From Cylicocyclus nassatus (Eukaryota > Nematoda > Chromadorea > Rhabditida > Strongylidae): a stretch of 64,000 bases of DNA. Location of the stretch: NCBI GenBank assembly GCA_958299035.1, contig CATQJL010000316.1, positions 89,984,443 to 90,048,442 of the forward strand, given 5' to 3'. Positions 23,701-31,333 of this stretch are shown piece after piece (position 1 is the stretch's first letter; each line of letters opens with the position of its first letter). The translations under genes were made by a program, and so were the position numbers. The notes beneath the pieces were generated by a model, which made no database searches, was not told where the DNA came from, and saw only the letters and a list, made by a program, of their open reading frames with translations.

Positions 23701-26700
23701 AAGCGGAATGGAATATGCGAAACTCAACTTGTATAGCTTCATTGTTGACAGATTTGACTCCAAGTCACAGACGTTTTACTACCTTAATTAACAATCTCAA
23801 TAAAGTTGATATGCTTATGGGTCAATTTCTCATATTTATTGAGCCATGGTTTCGCTTCCATTATGCAAAACCCTTTTATCAATGTATTTTATCTTATTTC
23901 ACGCTTCCTGTTCGCATTTGCGCACGAACTTCTTTGGTTCATATCTCGCTTACGGTTATGGAACGAGTCAGCTGTATTTACGAAGTAATAGATTTCATAT
24001 TTCGCGCCCTCTACATAGTGATATTTGGGTATCACCCGTCTTTGCCTGAGTAAGGGTGTACTAGTAAATAAATGAATGTACTGTAAACCCAAGTCATTCA
24101 CTTTATCGTAATTTTATTGACCTAGTCAAGCTTAATTTGGTTCCAAAATTAGGATATAGCAAGTTTTTCTCCAAAAAAGCATGAATAATAAACCTACATT
24201 GAAGGTTTTCCAAACATTCGCAACGTTCGTGATCGCGTGCTTGTAAACGCTTCGGCTGCCATACCACCATAGTCGAGGGTAAAACGTCTAAAACACGTTT
24301 TTTTGTATTTAAAAATTCGATTCAGTACCAAAGAATGGGTACTAACTTTTCAACGGTTCCTTCAACCATAACCTTCTCGCTTTCAGTCTCAATTGTGTAT
24401 ACTCGCGATCGCTCCTCATCAGCGCCCTAAAAAGTCAAGTATCTTCACTTTCTTCTCATTTTTGACCAAATATGGCTGCTTACCTCCTTAGAAATAGTTT
24501 CCTCACTAGTATGCGATTGTTCTTCGTCAGTAACCTAATATTTATAGCCTAGCTTTCATGTTATAACTTAAGAATTAATTCCTTACCGCTTTTATATATT
24601 GAGCATCCAAGCACACTGGTCTTATCGTGGCCCCATTTCTGTTGGCTCTGATGTTTGACATTTGCTTTCTAAACGATCATAATTTCCTTTTTTGCATGAT
24701 AGTAATAAAATCTATTATCATGTAGGTTTTCACCTTTTACACAAATACTGCGAGCAGCTTACGATTTTCATCATTCCATGAGCATTAATAATTCCAATGC
24801 CAACAGACAGTATAAGGCCTGTCTAAAACGATATTTTTTTACATTCAGACTAGATGATTTGTAGAGTGATTCTAACGCGCCAAGTTTTTTTCCTCATATA
24901 TTTTACTATAATATTGGACTGACTAACCCAAAATCCAGCCTGTTTCAAAGCCATAGGCATGGCAAAAACGCCCACTCCCACAGTTGCCTTCAAGAGGTTG
25001 ATAAATGCATATGAGCTCCTAAATTACGAAACTGAATAAGATAGAAAACTTTGAAAAAAAAATCCAAAATCCACTTGCCTAATCATTGTTAGGATTTCTG
25101 AGAAATCAGTGGCAGATAGTCCTGAAAAAAGTGTGCCATTATTTGAGCAAATTTTTTCTGATCGAAAGTAATGGGATGCACGAAGTAATGCGTGACGATC
25201 TTCTGAAAGAAAAAATCAGCTATTCTAGAGAAATTATCTGTATTTCTTGGACATGTGCCGAAATTTGATAAAAACAGTAGCGATGACTGTTTGACAACCC
25301 TAAACGGATTGTACTTCAATCCTTAGCAAATTAGTGGAAGAAGAGATAGACATTTCGTTGATAAAGCTACACAACAACAGTAGCGATAGCTGACAACCCT
25401 AAACGGATTGCACTTTCAATCCTTAGTAAATCAGTGGAAGAAGAGGGAGACATTTCGTTGATAAAGCTATGAAAGGACGTTGATTAAAGTTCAGCATAAA
25501 TCTTACCTACCGTAACTGTTTTTATGATCTACATTTATGCAAATTCAGTATATCTCACTATTAGACCGAAAAACAGTCAAAGTCCCTTTATTCTAGAGTT
25601 CAAGAGTCATGATCTTGCTCTGGGAGTGTTCATGAATAGTAAATAAAAGTGGTTACCAAAAAAAACGTTAATAGCATTAATGTAGGGTGTGCGCGTATAA
25701 AGATAAGCAGCTGCTCTAGAATAGAAAAACGAATAATCAAAGCAATAACAGGTAGTGAAAAAAACATGCCATTAGTGTTCTTATCAAGAGAAGAATTCGT
25801 CAAAGTCTGAAGTCGAGCAAATCAAGTCATGTCGTCGCAAACTCTCGGGTTTACAAATTGATCAATGTATGAACTAAAATTCTTCTATAGGTGAAACAAA
25901 GAGATCGATAGTTTTTGAACAATCTTAAATTTACTAGCAACAAAAGACTCCAATAGTGGCCTAGTAGGTGTGGTAAAAAGGTGATCATCTGGCATTATAC
26001 TCAGCTACCGGCATTTCCGCAGGCAACACCTGATTCGTTTTAGGCAAAGTTGACCAGAGTTGTTGGGGCTCAGCAACCCATAGGTTTTGATTTTATACAT
26101 ACTTGATTTTTCTCCCTTCAGAAGAGCTGAACAAAACTTGTGAAAGTGAGCAATTCTGCTTTTCTCAAAGCATTATGTAAGTTCACATAAGGGTTGAGTT
26201 AATCTCAGCAATTGTTAATAATCTTGAAATCCAGGATTGAAACTTTTTGGATGGACAATTCCTTCACTTCTGCATTCTAGATTATAGCAAGTCAATCAAT
26301 CCAGCTAAACCTCGTAGTTTGTTTCTATAATATAAGCAGGTTTTGCCCAGAACTATTTTATCTCTTGCCCTCTGCTCCGCTTTCAGACTTGATTTTCGCG
26401 TCGAGCACAAGCTGAGTTGAATACAAATTTCTGATTTTTACTCCTAAGCCTAGATTTATTTTGCAGCTAAAGTGGCTAACTCTGCGTTTGACACATGTCA
26501 TTCGTATTAAGAGGATCAGCATAAAAGCTGGGACACGCTGAAACAAAATTTTTTTCCAAGGATTTGCAGTGAATCAAGAACTTCGCTTTTATATGCAAGT
26601 GGTTGAAAATTTTTCTGATTATGTCGAAAAATTCAGTATAGCATATATAAAACTGGCTCTTTCAAATGAAACCTCATTTGCAAGAATCCACTTCGAACAG

Positions 26701-27640
26701 CGAAAAGATGCAAGAAAAGAAGAGGCAAAAAAGTGGGAACTTTTAGAATGCTGGTAAGTTGACGACCAGAAAAACTTCTGATGAGAGCTACCGACCGCTA
26801 GGATTGAAAAAAGTGTGTTTACGGTCACAGCTGCGGTAAAGACAACGGAGCTATCAAAAATTTGCATTTCGCCGATTTAGCCGTTTCACTAGAGCCTATC
26901 GTGTGCTCCACAACGAAGTGCATAGAGAGTGAAAGTGGAGTACAGAAACCTACTATCAGTATGAATTCCACAACATCACCATTGGATAAAGTCTTTCGTT
27001 AAACTATGCTGCAAATAGAAAATCTTAGAAGAGTGTTTTGCAATAATTGTAGAAGTAGAGAAGTGTAAAGTGAAGCCTTATGGATGGACGATGTTGCGAT
27101 GTCCATTAGAACATCGCAAATATGTTCAAAAAATTTGGCTGTGTTCAATGACCGCAACTATATAAAAACTTTTCAGAAAAAACTAAATTCATCACTTATA
27201 CAGTCAGTACATAAAGTACAGTCTGGTGATCAATGATCTTGCATAGTTACCGAGCGCAGAGCTTCCACGTGTACTTACTTTGAGGTAATGAATAATCAGA
27301 ATAAATAACTAAATATTATGCAGTACAAGCCAAATTCGTGCTGATACGTACGGTGCACTCACAAACAAAATACATGAGTGCCACAAAAATTATATATTCT
27401 ATCTTTTTGACCTTAATCGCAAAATATATGTCAATGAATCCGTTCGTCATTGAGGCTGCTAATGTTATACAGCATCGATATGTCAAGTTTTGTACTGTAA
27501 GAGTGCGATTACATTTCAGCGAAATATGATCATCGAAACCCACAAGATAATCTCTTGATTTTTCCAGCAAAATACACTGACTTGCTCTGTCCCCATCTTC
27601 TTTTCATATCGTATATGACTACTTTCCTCAGTGTTTGCAT
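10152..27640 (-). CDS. SLC36-like proton-coupled amino-acid transporter, spliced, Helitron in an intron
   Basis: This is a multi-pass transporter of the Aa_trans fold (SLC32/36/38 class), expected to move small neutral amino acids with protons across plasma or lysosomal membrane. Minus-strand exons, 5' to 3': 27582-27640 (candidate), 24928-25018, 24734-24822, 24587-24668, 24484-24534, 24347-24426, 23954-24045, 11601-11709, 11396-11560, 11226-11342, 11005-11180, 10464-10642, 10152-10408. Family hallmarks are INLLKATVGVGVFAMPMALK (first helix), NACIIGLQLGICSAFYIFVV, and NVEGASLAAGCIIYSYTGQG with the following GFFGVISTAMGTV. All listed joins keep frame except 23954 to 11709, which needs phase 1 to 2 correction. 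At least one short exon there is missing or unrecognised, and the 11.8-kb Helitron lies in that intron. The acidic cytosolic linker is split over three small exons. The family call is firm, the 5' end is not. Confidence 0.75.
11752..11813. repeat. (TATG)n/(TCTG)n microsatellite at the Helitron 5' end
   Basis: Repeated TATG grading into TCTG/TGTC units directly follows the 5' terminal CTGAATG motif. The small Helitron at 41093-41444 has the same arrangement in reverse complement, so the run is part of the family's 5' end rather than a chance expansion. Confidence 0.8.
11905..12375. repeat. Four tandem ~119-bp units inside the Helitron
   Basis: Each unit has a TTTTATCGATTTTATCGATTT tract, then a GGGCTGGGAGTT-type core (GAGTGGGAGTT in the last unit) and a GAGCATGCTGATTACG-type tail. 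The tract recurs at about 11938, 12057, 12176 and 12295, giving a period of 119. The start overlaps CGATCGATATCGAT, which also occurs in the 352-bp relative. No coding potential is seen. Confidence 0.85.
12376..13140. other. Helitron left interior, no gene recognised
   Basis: AT-rich sequence with only short frames, for example at 12622-12933 on plus, which matches nothing I know. Towards 13020-13140 the words ACCGAGTG and CCTCGACTGAGGTGG announce the minisatellite. Confidence 0.4.
13166..13975. repeat. Left minisatellite, 35/34-bp units
   Basis: About 23 nearly identical head-to-tail units contain CAACCGAGTGGTTGTAACCT and then CCGAATGGAGGAGAA. A one-base-shorter form (GTTGTACCTCC) alternates irregularly. 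Each unit contains the small palindrome CAACCGAGTGGTTG. There are no unique spacers, so this is not CRISPR-like. The near identity of units indicates recent expansion or active homogenisation. All three minus frames happen to lack stops, but the repeat itself explains this. Confidence 0.93.
13976..14510. repeat. Left minisatellite, ~27-bp units homologous (inverted) to the right array
   Basis: Units read GGCATCCGATGGTTGTCCTC followed by CGAGTGA. The reverse complement (TCACTCGGAGGACAACCATC) is a recurrent unit of the right-hand array near 20912-21460. The two arrays are therefore inverted copies flanking the Rep-helicase gene. Unit length varies, giving a less regular array than 13166-13975. 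Confidence 0.85.
14541..14711. promoter_or_regulatory. Mirror-image promoter pair (divergent TATA boxes)
   Basis: The plus arm reads CCCCGCCCCTTTTCAAGGGG then TATATAAGGCGG, with TATATAAG at 14700-14707 and a CCAAT box at 14666-14670. The minus arm is its imperfect reverse complement, with TATATAAG complemented at 14549-14556 and the GC box at 14566-14575. The plus promoter is placed to start a transcript near 14730, about 280 bp before the Rep-helicase start codon. The minus promoter points outwards into the left minisatellite. Motifs are read directly; use of either promoter is inferred. Confidence 0.65.
14745..15005 (+). other. Leader of the Rep-helicase gene with ~31-bp tandem repeats
   Basis: The leader has GGACCTGAGGACC-type short repeats at 14795-14850. 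Four imperfect units with CTCGAGTACCGAGAAGCC follow at about 14871-14995. The start codon follows CTTACAG|G, which could be a cis or trans-splice acceptor. No competing open frame was seen. Confidence 0.6.
15006..20381 (+). CDS. Helitron Rep-helicase transposase (RepHel), 1791 aa, intact
   Basis: This is the rolling-circle transposase of the element: it nicks one strand, joins the 5' end covalently through tyrosine, and unwinds the displaced strand. The frame is uninterrupted and intronless. Residues ~87-359 are ~23-residue Arg/Glu-rich repeats, probably coiled or DNA/RNA-binding. A Cys cluster follows at C427/C430/C443/C444. The Rep domain carries the HUH motif H864-A-H866 (in RGLPHAHILVWL) and the paired tyrosines Y1007 and Y1011 (YICKY). 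The PIF1-like superfamily-1 helicase has Walker A GGTGKT at 1366-1371, Walker B D1446-E1447 in WDECTM, LLAGDFRQTLQVVPR, LTTNMR, and motif VI YVACSR at 1760-1765. It ends NVVYPRALT, where related proteins end. All key residues are present, so activity is plausible. The ATG at 15006 is the first in frame and opens a basic PPKKR leader. Confidence 0.95.
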   Translation: MPPKKRASIGRVDPKAKKVRDQREAETSEQRQERLEGNRARIAEARATQTLEQREASLSQTRLRLAALRASETQESRDSRFADKRLRTAEARSQETAEERTSRLDDDRARHAEARSRETAEERTSRLDDDRARHAEARSQETAEERTSRLEDMQSRNAEARSQETAEERTSRLDDDRARHAEARSQETGEERQSRLEDMRSRNAEARSQETAEQRQSRLEDMRSRNAEARSQGTAEQRQSRLEDMRSRNAEARSQETAEQRQSRLEDMRSRNAEARSQETAEQRQSRLEDMRSRNAEARSQETAEQRQSRLEDMRSRNAEARSQETAEQRESRLEDMRSRNAEARSQETAEQRESRLDSSRMRTEASRRAETGAAHSVRLERDRARQVHARQTSRRVDLHLAALNYDAQVDYSTHPKVLIGRMDVVCGKCQAKKFRAEPPGMCCSSGKVDLPPLSEPPEPLRSYMSGTSAVSRHFLQNIRKYNACFQMTSFGTTVATPDVEERGFMPTFKVQGQVYHRVGSLLPNGNDSPKFLQLYFVCDEQLQADQRCGIIDGTRPDVVLELQRMLHQHNELVKDFKTNLDRMPTDEYKVVIRADRRPAGQHERRFNAPSVSEMAVVLVGEDDSDGRDIIIQKRSETLQRISETHRSYDALQYPLMFWDGVDGYHFELWQRNPSTGAPTNKRVSAMDFYAHRMMIRSTSFNHVVKCRQLFHQFIVDMYAKIESERLLFIRRNQRKLRADDYIHLRDAVAGDGNVTDLGQMVILPSSFTGGPRHMHEYTQDAMAYVRAYGRPDLFITFTCNPAWTEIAEELFPGEAPSDRHDITARVFKQKLTKLTDVLTKSHVYGDTRCWMYTVEWQKRGLPHAHILVWLKEKIRPDQIDSIISAELPSREEDPLLFDVVLKNMIHGPCGPLNPRSPCMKDGKCTKRYPRQLIRETQTGTDGYPLYRRRKPDDGGHTAVIQMKVDHQTVDVVVDNSWVVPYTPLLSKMFRAHINVEYCNSVKSIKYICKYVNKGSDMATFGLEHATAPFDEIERYQTGRYISSNEAVWRILGFRIHDHYPPVTHLHVHLENGQRVYFTADNAQERAAQPPQTTLTAFFLLCQHDPFARTLLYSEVPRYYTWNKSTKKWARRKQGAEVPGQPGIRAADVLARVYTVHPNQAECFYLRLLLHTIRGPTSFAALRTIDGEECETYREACQRLGLLEDDQQWDRTLAEAATTSFAAQLRTLFGIILTVCQPSNPRALWEKYKEALSEDVLRECRRGAPSVDIGYSSEIFNRALILLEDTCVSMTGQTLRDLGLPPPVRGDDQALESDVLRERSYDADQLTTFVESNRPLLTEDQELVYRAVLDTISSGKGGLLFLDAPGGTGKTFLINLLLAEIRRQGGIAVAVASSGIASTLLEGGRTAHSAFKLPLDIAHVEHPVCGISKGTGKAKVLQEAKLIVWDECTMAHKKCLEALDNTLRDIRESNTLMGGVVVLLAGDFRQTLQVVPRSTPADELNACLKASPLWRHVRSLNLTTNMRVHLLGDETARNFAQQLLLLGEGRIPVEPSSGWITFPPDFCNMVQSVGELIEKVFPNIATNFSNGDWICERAILAPKNEQVDSINAQILNSLPGPVSTYTSFDTMVQREQAVYFPTEFLNSLQPNGIPPHRLDLKVGLPIMLLRNINPPRMCNGTRLCIRDLMPNVIVATILAGKFKGEVVHVPRIPFVPSDMPFEFRRVQFPVRPALAMTINKAQGQSLRTVGVDLETPCFSHGQLYVACSRVGSPANLYIYAPEGSTANVVYPRALT
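15264..16083 (+). repeat. 69-bp in-frame repeats within the RepHel gene
   Basis: About twelve 69-bp units encode 23 residues each, with consensus around QETAEQRQSRLEDMRS then RNAEARS. The central units are nearly identical at DNA level. Earlier units carry the variant LDDDRARHAEARS. Since 69 is a multiple of 3, copy number can change without breaking the frame. Similar Arg-rich repeats occur at the N-terminus of many animal Helitron helicases. Confidence 0.92.
20626..20672 (+). repeat. Vestigial 3' hairpin after the RepHel gene
   Basis: The core CCTCTTCTTGAGGAATA matches the loop region of the hairpins at 23281-23325 and 23473-23515, although the outer stem no longer pairs well. It lies 245 bp after the stop codon and just before the right minisatellite. 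It may be an older 3' processing or transposition signal. Confidence 0.45.
20692..23268. repeat. Right minisatellite, composite 26/38-bp units, ~2.6 kb
   Basis: The basic 26-bp unit is GGTTGCCTCTGTTGAGGACA plus ACCATC. A 38-bp version inserts GGTACAACCATC. Sub-variants carry CTTGAG, CTCGAG, CCGTTGAG, CACTTGGAGG or CACTCGGAGG, and one recurring type has a TGTCTATCGAGG link. Units with CACTCGGAGGACAACCATCG are the reverse complement of the left array's 27-bp unit. The array is stop-free in all three minus frames because of the unit sequence, not because it encodes a protein. The higher-order pattern of 26 and 38 units repeats, suggesting segmental duplication. Confidence 0.93.
23281..23374 (+). 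other. First (decayed) Helitron 3' terminus
   Basis: An imperfect hairpin around CTCTTCTTGAGG and a T run are followed by GTATGTGGCGCCGGGCGGAG, then GTAAGCCAGCTAT at 23361-23374. This is the same tail as the real end 193 bp downstream, but it finishes CTAT instead of CTAG. Confidence 0.65.
23473..23523 (+). terminator. Hairpin plus T-run before the Helitron 3' end
   Basis: A 19-bp stem (AGCCGAAGTTGTACTCCTC, one mismatch) closes a TTTTT loop at 23492-23496 and is followed by nine Ts. The Helitron terminal sequence GCCAGCTAG lies 44 bp on. It could act as a transcription or rolling-circle termination signal. Structure is read directly; function is inferred. Confidence 0.7.
23568..23953. other. 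Remaining transporter intron next to the Helitron
   Basis: AT-rich intron sequence on the minus strand. A minus frame near 23795-23854 reads PKPWLNKYEKL, which resembles the family's segment before the third helix. Its acceptor is poor and its end phase does not fit the exon at 11709, so I do not include it. Confidence 0.35.
23954..25018 (-). CDS. 5' exon block of the amino-acid transporter (six exons)
   Basis: The exons are 24928-25018, 24734-24822, 24587-24668, 24484-24534, 24347-24426 and 23954-24045. They join in frame through acceptors such as TTTTAG and TTTAG. They encode the first two transmembrane helices (NLLKATVGVGVFAMPMALKQ, then GLILSVGIGIINAHGMMKIV) and a charged linker (VTDEEQSHTSEETISKE, GADEERSRVYTIETESEK). 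The last exon (YHYVEGAKYEIYYFVNTADS) is the least certain. It sits where family members carry the amphipathic stretch before the third helix, but its phase does not match the next recognised exon at 11709. Confidence 0.75.
25273..25470. repeat. ~100-bp tandem duplication
   Basis: Two adjacent copies run from AACAGTAGCGAT through GACAACCCTAAACGGATTG and CAATCCTTAG to TTCGTTGATAAAGCTA, differing by a few substitutions and small indels. It lies in the putative first intron of the transporter. Confidence 0.88.
26593..26880 (+). CDS. Small two-exon gene or 3' end of a gene, 79 aa, function unknown
   Basis: Exon one runs from the acceptor at 26569/26570 (TTTGCAG) to the donor GTAAGT after 26753. 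Exon two is 26802-26880, after GCTAG, and ends in TAG. The join is in frame and gives a charged, probably helical peptide (FARIHFEQRKDARKEEAKKW, then ECWIEKSVFTVTAAVKTTEL). The first ATG is at 26593. The upstream acceptor could equally be an internal splice site, making this the tail of a larger gene, or a trans-splice site. I recognise no family. It lies on the opposite strand within the putative 2.6-kb first intron of the transporter. Confidence 0.4.
26881..27581. other. Putative transporter intron, nothing firm
   Basis: A minus frame at 27316-27490 is hydrophobic (IEYIIFVALMYFVC) but has no recognisable family or clean splice context. No repeats or RNAs are seen. Confidence 0.3.
27582..27640 (-). 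CDS. Candidate first coding exon of the transporter
   Basis: A 59-nt minus-strand segment starts at an ATG just after a CTTCAG acceptor-like site, which could be a trans-splice site. It ends in phase 2 at a GTCAGT donor, exactly the phase needed by the exon at 25018. The peptide (MQTLRKVVIYDMKRRWGQSK) would be a short basic cytosolic N-terminus. The hAT-like element starting at 27689 lies 49 bp upstream. The intron would be 2.6 kb and would contain the small plus-strand gene at 26593-26880. Only transcript data would settle it. Confidence 0.35.
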
Positions 27641-27688
27641 TACCTGAAGTTGGATCAGATGAAGATTACTTCGGTTTTGGGTCATATC

Positions 27689-28935
27689 CAGGGCCCGGCA
27701 CGAGGTCGGCAAATGACAAGCTGGAAACCGTTCTGGGGCCAAAAAGCAAAGGGGAAATCGTTTTTGCGGGGTCCGGGGCAGAGCCCCGGAAAAAAATTGG
27801 TAGTTCATGCTCGCTACTTATCTTGACATGTTATGTGCCTCAACAGGCGAACACTGGAGTTCGCGCGCGTCAAACCGCGCCGTCGCTAAGTGCCGCACGC
27901 GCGACGTCGCCCAAGCGATGCTATTTTTTAACTGCATACATGACTAGTTCTCAATGTGTATGTAACGATATGGCACCAAATTTTGTGTGCGAACGAACAG
28001 AGGCTAGTGGAAACATAGTATGAAAAATTATGAAAAACTTATGTGAACGGAACGAGTAATTAGCATTTTTTCCGAGAATTTCGCAAAACTGGTAAATGAA
28101 AATGTAAATTTAAACGGCTCGTTTGGATAGCGCAGATGAACGATATGGTATGAAACTTGGTAAGTACATGCACACGGGCTTGCAGGACTTAAATGAGGAG
28201 TTTCATTGAGAAATTATGTGACTGAAGGTTGTGGCAAACTTTTTTCTGGAAATTTTGCGCTACCAAAGAAATGGAAAAATGGCTCGTTTGCAACGCAGAG
28301 GTAACGAAATCGCGCGGGCTTCGGTGTGTATATGCGCAATAGGACTAAGTAATAAAGTATGAAATATTATGAAAAACTTATGTGAATGAAGAGTTTCCTT
28401 AACTTATTTCCAAATTAGGTCGGCATTTGCCGACCTAATTCCCACCTGAGGTCGGCAAAACTCTCAATTCACATAATTTTCTCAAAATTTTTACATAAAT
28501 CTGTTGTACACCTAAAGTTTACTACATGGTGAAATTTTGGTTCCGAAACTCCTCCTCTTGTCCTTGTTGGAGCCCAAAATGGCATCAGCAGCCCAGCTTT
28601 CTAAGATAGAAAGCGCGCCCCAGTCAATCGATACGCGCGGGAACGGCGTCTCTCATTCCTATGACTGCGTTTCTTTGATATTTTCTCATTCCCTAATCCT
28701 TTTTACTGCTTATTTTTCTTCCTGTTTCCTATCTTGGTACAGCAATTTGAGTAATATGAGGAATTTGAGCAATTTGGGCGCTTTTGAGCGCTTTTAGGCG
28801 AAGTGTGGCCGGTAATCTCGTCGCACAAGCACAAAACGTCATTTTTGGGCTCAAGGGAGTATTCGTAAAACTTACTGGGATCAAAGGGGTATTCGTTTTG
28901 GAAAACCCCGTTTGCCCACCTTGTGCCGGGCCCTG
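27689..28935. mobile_element. hAT-like non-autonomous element, copy 1, 1247 bp
   Basis: The termini are CAGGGCCCGGCACGAGGTCG and the matching inverted sequence with a few mismatches. They are flanked by a perfect 8-bp duplication GTCATATC (27681-27688 and 28936-28943). An 8-bp duplication with CAGGG ends points to the hAT superfamily. No transposase is present; an 86-codon frame at 28537-28797 recurs in copy 2 but lacks known motifs. An internal palindrome GGTCGGCATTTGCCGACC occurs near 28420. Length equals copy 2 exactly. Confidence 0.9.
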
Positions 28936-28943
28936 GTCATATC

Positions 28944-31197
28944 ACATATTCCTGCTTCGCTGATTTCTTACAAAACCCTACGAAACTCTTTACTATAAGA
29001 AGAGTTAAGAAAGCTGTGAATGCATACAATTTGTTCACTTTTGTTGAGATCATGTCATTCCTGCAGAGTCCTTTTTCTCAGTCATTCTCTTTCATTGACA
29101 TAGCATGCAAGGAAATCATGAATTTTAACTTAGTCGTACTCAGACATTGAAGCAACAACTTCCAGCTTTCAACTGCGTTCTGTGGAAATGTGCCGTATTT
29201 TGCAAATCGCGATACGTCAAAAGTTTGAACCTTTGTGCATGGCCCAACCTTATCTGCAACATCGTAATTGGTGATTTTCACCCTTTCTTGTGAAACTTGT
29301 CGTCATCGCGATGTAATGTAGGTGACAAAGTAAATATGATATCGAGTTTGGTAATCTCCCTGGGTGCTCAAGACTTAAGTCCATTGTCACTTTCGGAGGT
29401 CTAGGCTATGTGAGATCAACCACTTTTGTGTAGCACCACAAGCTCCAAAAACCTTCTTTTAGGGTTCTCAGTCTCCATGGATTCACAAGCACATTATAAT
29501 TTCACTCATATGATCCACTCTGTAAAGGAGGACCTTGACGAAAGTTCCGTCGGCCACCTGTGCAATTCCGCAAGTTTTGAGAGTCCTGCACTTGAGTCTT
29601 CGGAAACTTCTGAGAAAAGGTGGTTCTTCGGACCTTATGCGCCCACAATTCGTGGGAACTTCTGCAGTTATAGCTACCGTAAACTTCAACATGTACCTAA
29701 TTCTCCGGAACCACAGCAAATGGCCTTTTTCGTCGTTCTTCGTGCGGACACCGTATGTACCCTAATTTCACGCATACAAGGCGCGGGTGATTTTTTTTAT
29801 AAAATTGAGCAGCCTAAACACGCCGGAGGACTTCGCGAGTAAAGAGCCCTATAACGTGCTGCACGTTGCTCGAAAGAATCGTGCAGCATAAGGATCGATT
29901 ACCGAAACATAGTGAAGCGCTTGAGCGACTTGCTTGAAAAACCGAAAAAAATGCGCTTGTACGCGTGAAATAAGGGTAACTAGAGAAAGCGATAGGTAAA
30001 GATACATCAGTGGTAACATATGAATACATACAGTCAATACCAGGTACATACAGTCATACGTGAACATGAGAAGGAAGTGATATGATAGACAACAAAAAGA
30101 ACAGTTTTGAACGTTTACAAACAAAGCTGTATCCATTATCCGCTATCCTAAATCCATATAGCTCGTATTGATGCAAGGCCAGTGAATCCAAAAGGAAATT
30201 TCAGTCATGGTTGAGAAATTGTTACTCTAAAAGGAGCACCTGTAAGTGCATCGACCTGATCTCAAGTAAATAATACTACTGTTCTTCGAGTTACCTTTGA
30301 CAGTGAGATTCATAAGCATAAACCATATATTATTTTCTCTTTGCATTTTCTCGAGGTTGCATAATTTTTGAAAAATTTATTCAAATCAACTTCCTGCAGA
30401 GGAACTGGTACCGCCAGTCACGTAAATTTCTCATCACTTTGACGGGGAATCATAATGAACTTGGTTATGGCAGTGTGATGGACGCATAATAATGGGAACA
30501 CAAATATGTGTTCATCACAGTTTCATACCCGAAAAGTTTCAGGAAATGAACTCCTAGCCATGATGTCCTTTTGGAACTTCATCCTCTAAACCTTTGATAC
30601 CCGCACAAGAAACAAGTTTTTCTAAAATATAGTTATTTTCGCATTTATTTTGAGCATTTCAGGCTTCTCCACTGGATACGATTTGTGATTGCTGCTATTA
30701 CCACCACGTATTGCATTATCGTATCGTAAAATGTTCCAAGGCTATGCATCGCACGAGAGAAATCCTGCACGTTAACTGCTTCATTTCCCGAGCGCAATGG
30801 TGTAAAGTGGTGAATGAAACATTTCAAACACCGGAAAGACGGGAAGGTTGAGTTACCTGTGCAAAATACAGTACTCAGAATCCCCTCGCAAGAGTTGCGT
30901 GTAGCAAACCAAAAGATGCAAAGCATTCAAATTCGCACAAATTTTGTGGACTCTGCTTCATGTCAAGCAACCGTGGTTTTAGCGCTAATGCATAAATAAA
31001 TAAATAAGAGGTGGTGTCTGTGCTGCTGTTTCGTAAAGCTTTTCCAAATCAACTAATGACCCATTGCACGTTTATGCGCAGAGACATTTGAACGGCTCTG
31101 ATTGTGGTAATGTTTGCACTTCTCTGCGTAGTCAGTTGACATAACAATAAGCTTTCTACGTCTCGTCCTATAAAAACTTGACTCACGGGGAAATGGA
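28944..31197. other. Gene-poor stretch with two unassigned coding-like fragments
   Basis: Two minus-strand frames look more protein-like than background: 29078-29281 (PCTKVQTFDVSRFAKYGTFP, then ESWKLLLQCL) and 29483-29719 (RSFRRLKCRTLKTCGIAQVA). I cannot join them into a gene or name a family; they may be relics of a retroelement or a fast-evolving gene. Small AAAT-type microsatellites occur near 30993-31008 and 31318-31333. Otherwise nothing is recognised. Confidence 0.3.
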
Positions 31198-31317
31198 CAG
31201 AATTTAACCTAGCCATTCCAAACATGCTGTCATCAAACTCGTTTTAAAACGCTGATCACAAACAAATGTGTTTTGTCTACCAAGCGACTATCTGGGAGGA
31301 GTTGTGAGCGTCAAATA
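31198..31317. repeat. Left arm of a widely spaced inverted repeat
   Basis: This segment, with CCAAACATGCTGT and CGACTATCTGGGAGGAG, is the diverged reverse complement of 34493-34624. The arms bracket a 3.2-kb stack of other insertions. They may be the terminal repeats of an older element that was later filled with others. Confidence 0.65.
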
Positions 31318-31333
31318 TTTATTTATTTATTTA

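Noticed and set aside
23795..23854. Possible missing transporter exon (PKPWLNKYEKL)
   Set aside because: The peptide looks family-like, but the acceptor is poor and no donor gives the phase needed by the exon ending at 11709. Left out of the model.
28537..28797. 86-codon frame conserved in both hAT-like copies as a transposase
   Set aside because: It is too short and lacks hAT catalytic or dimerisation motifs. Its conservation simply reflects the near identity of the two copies.
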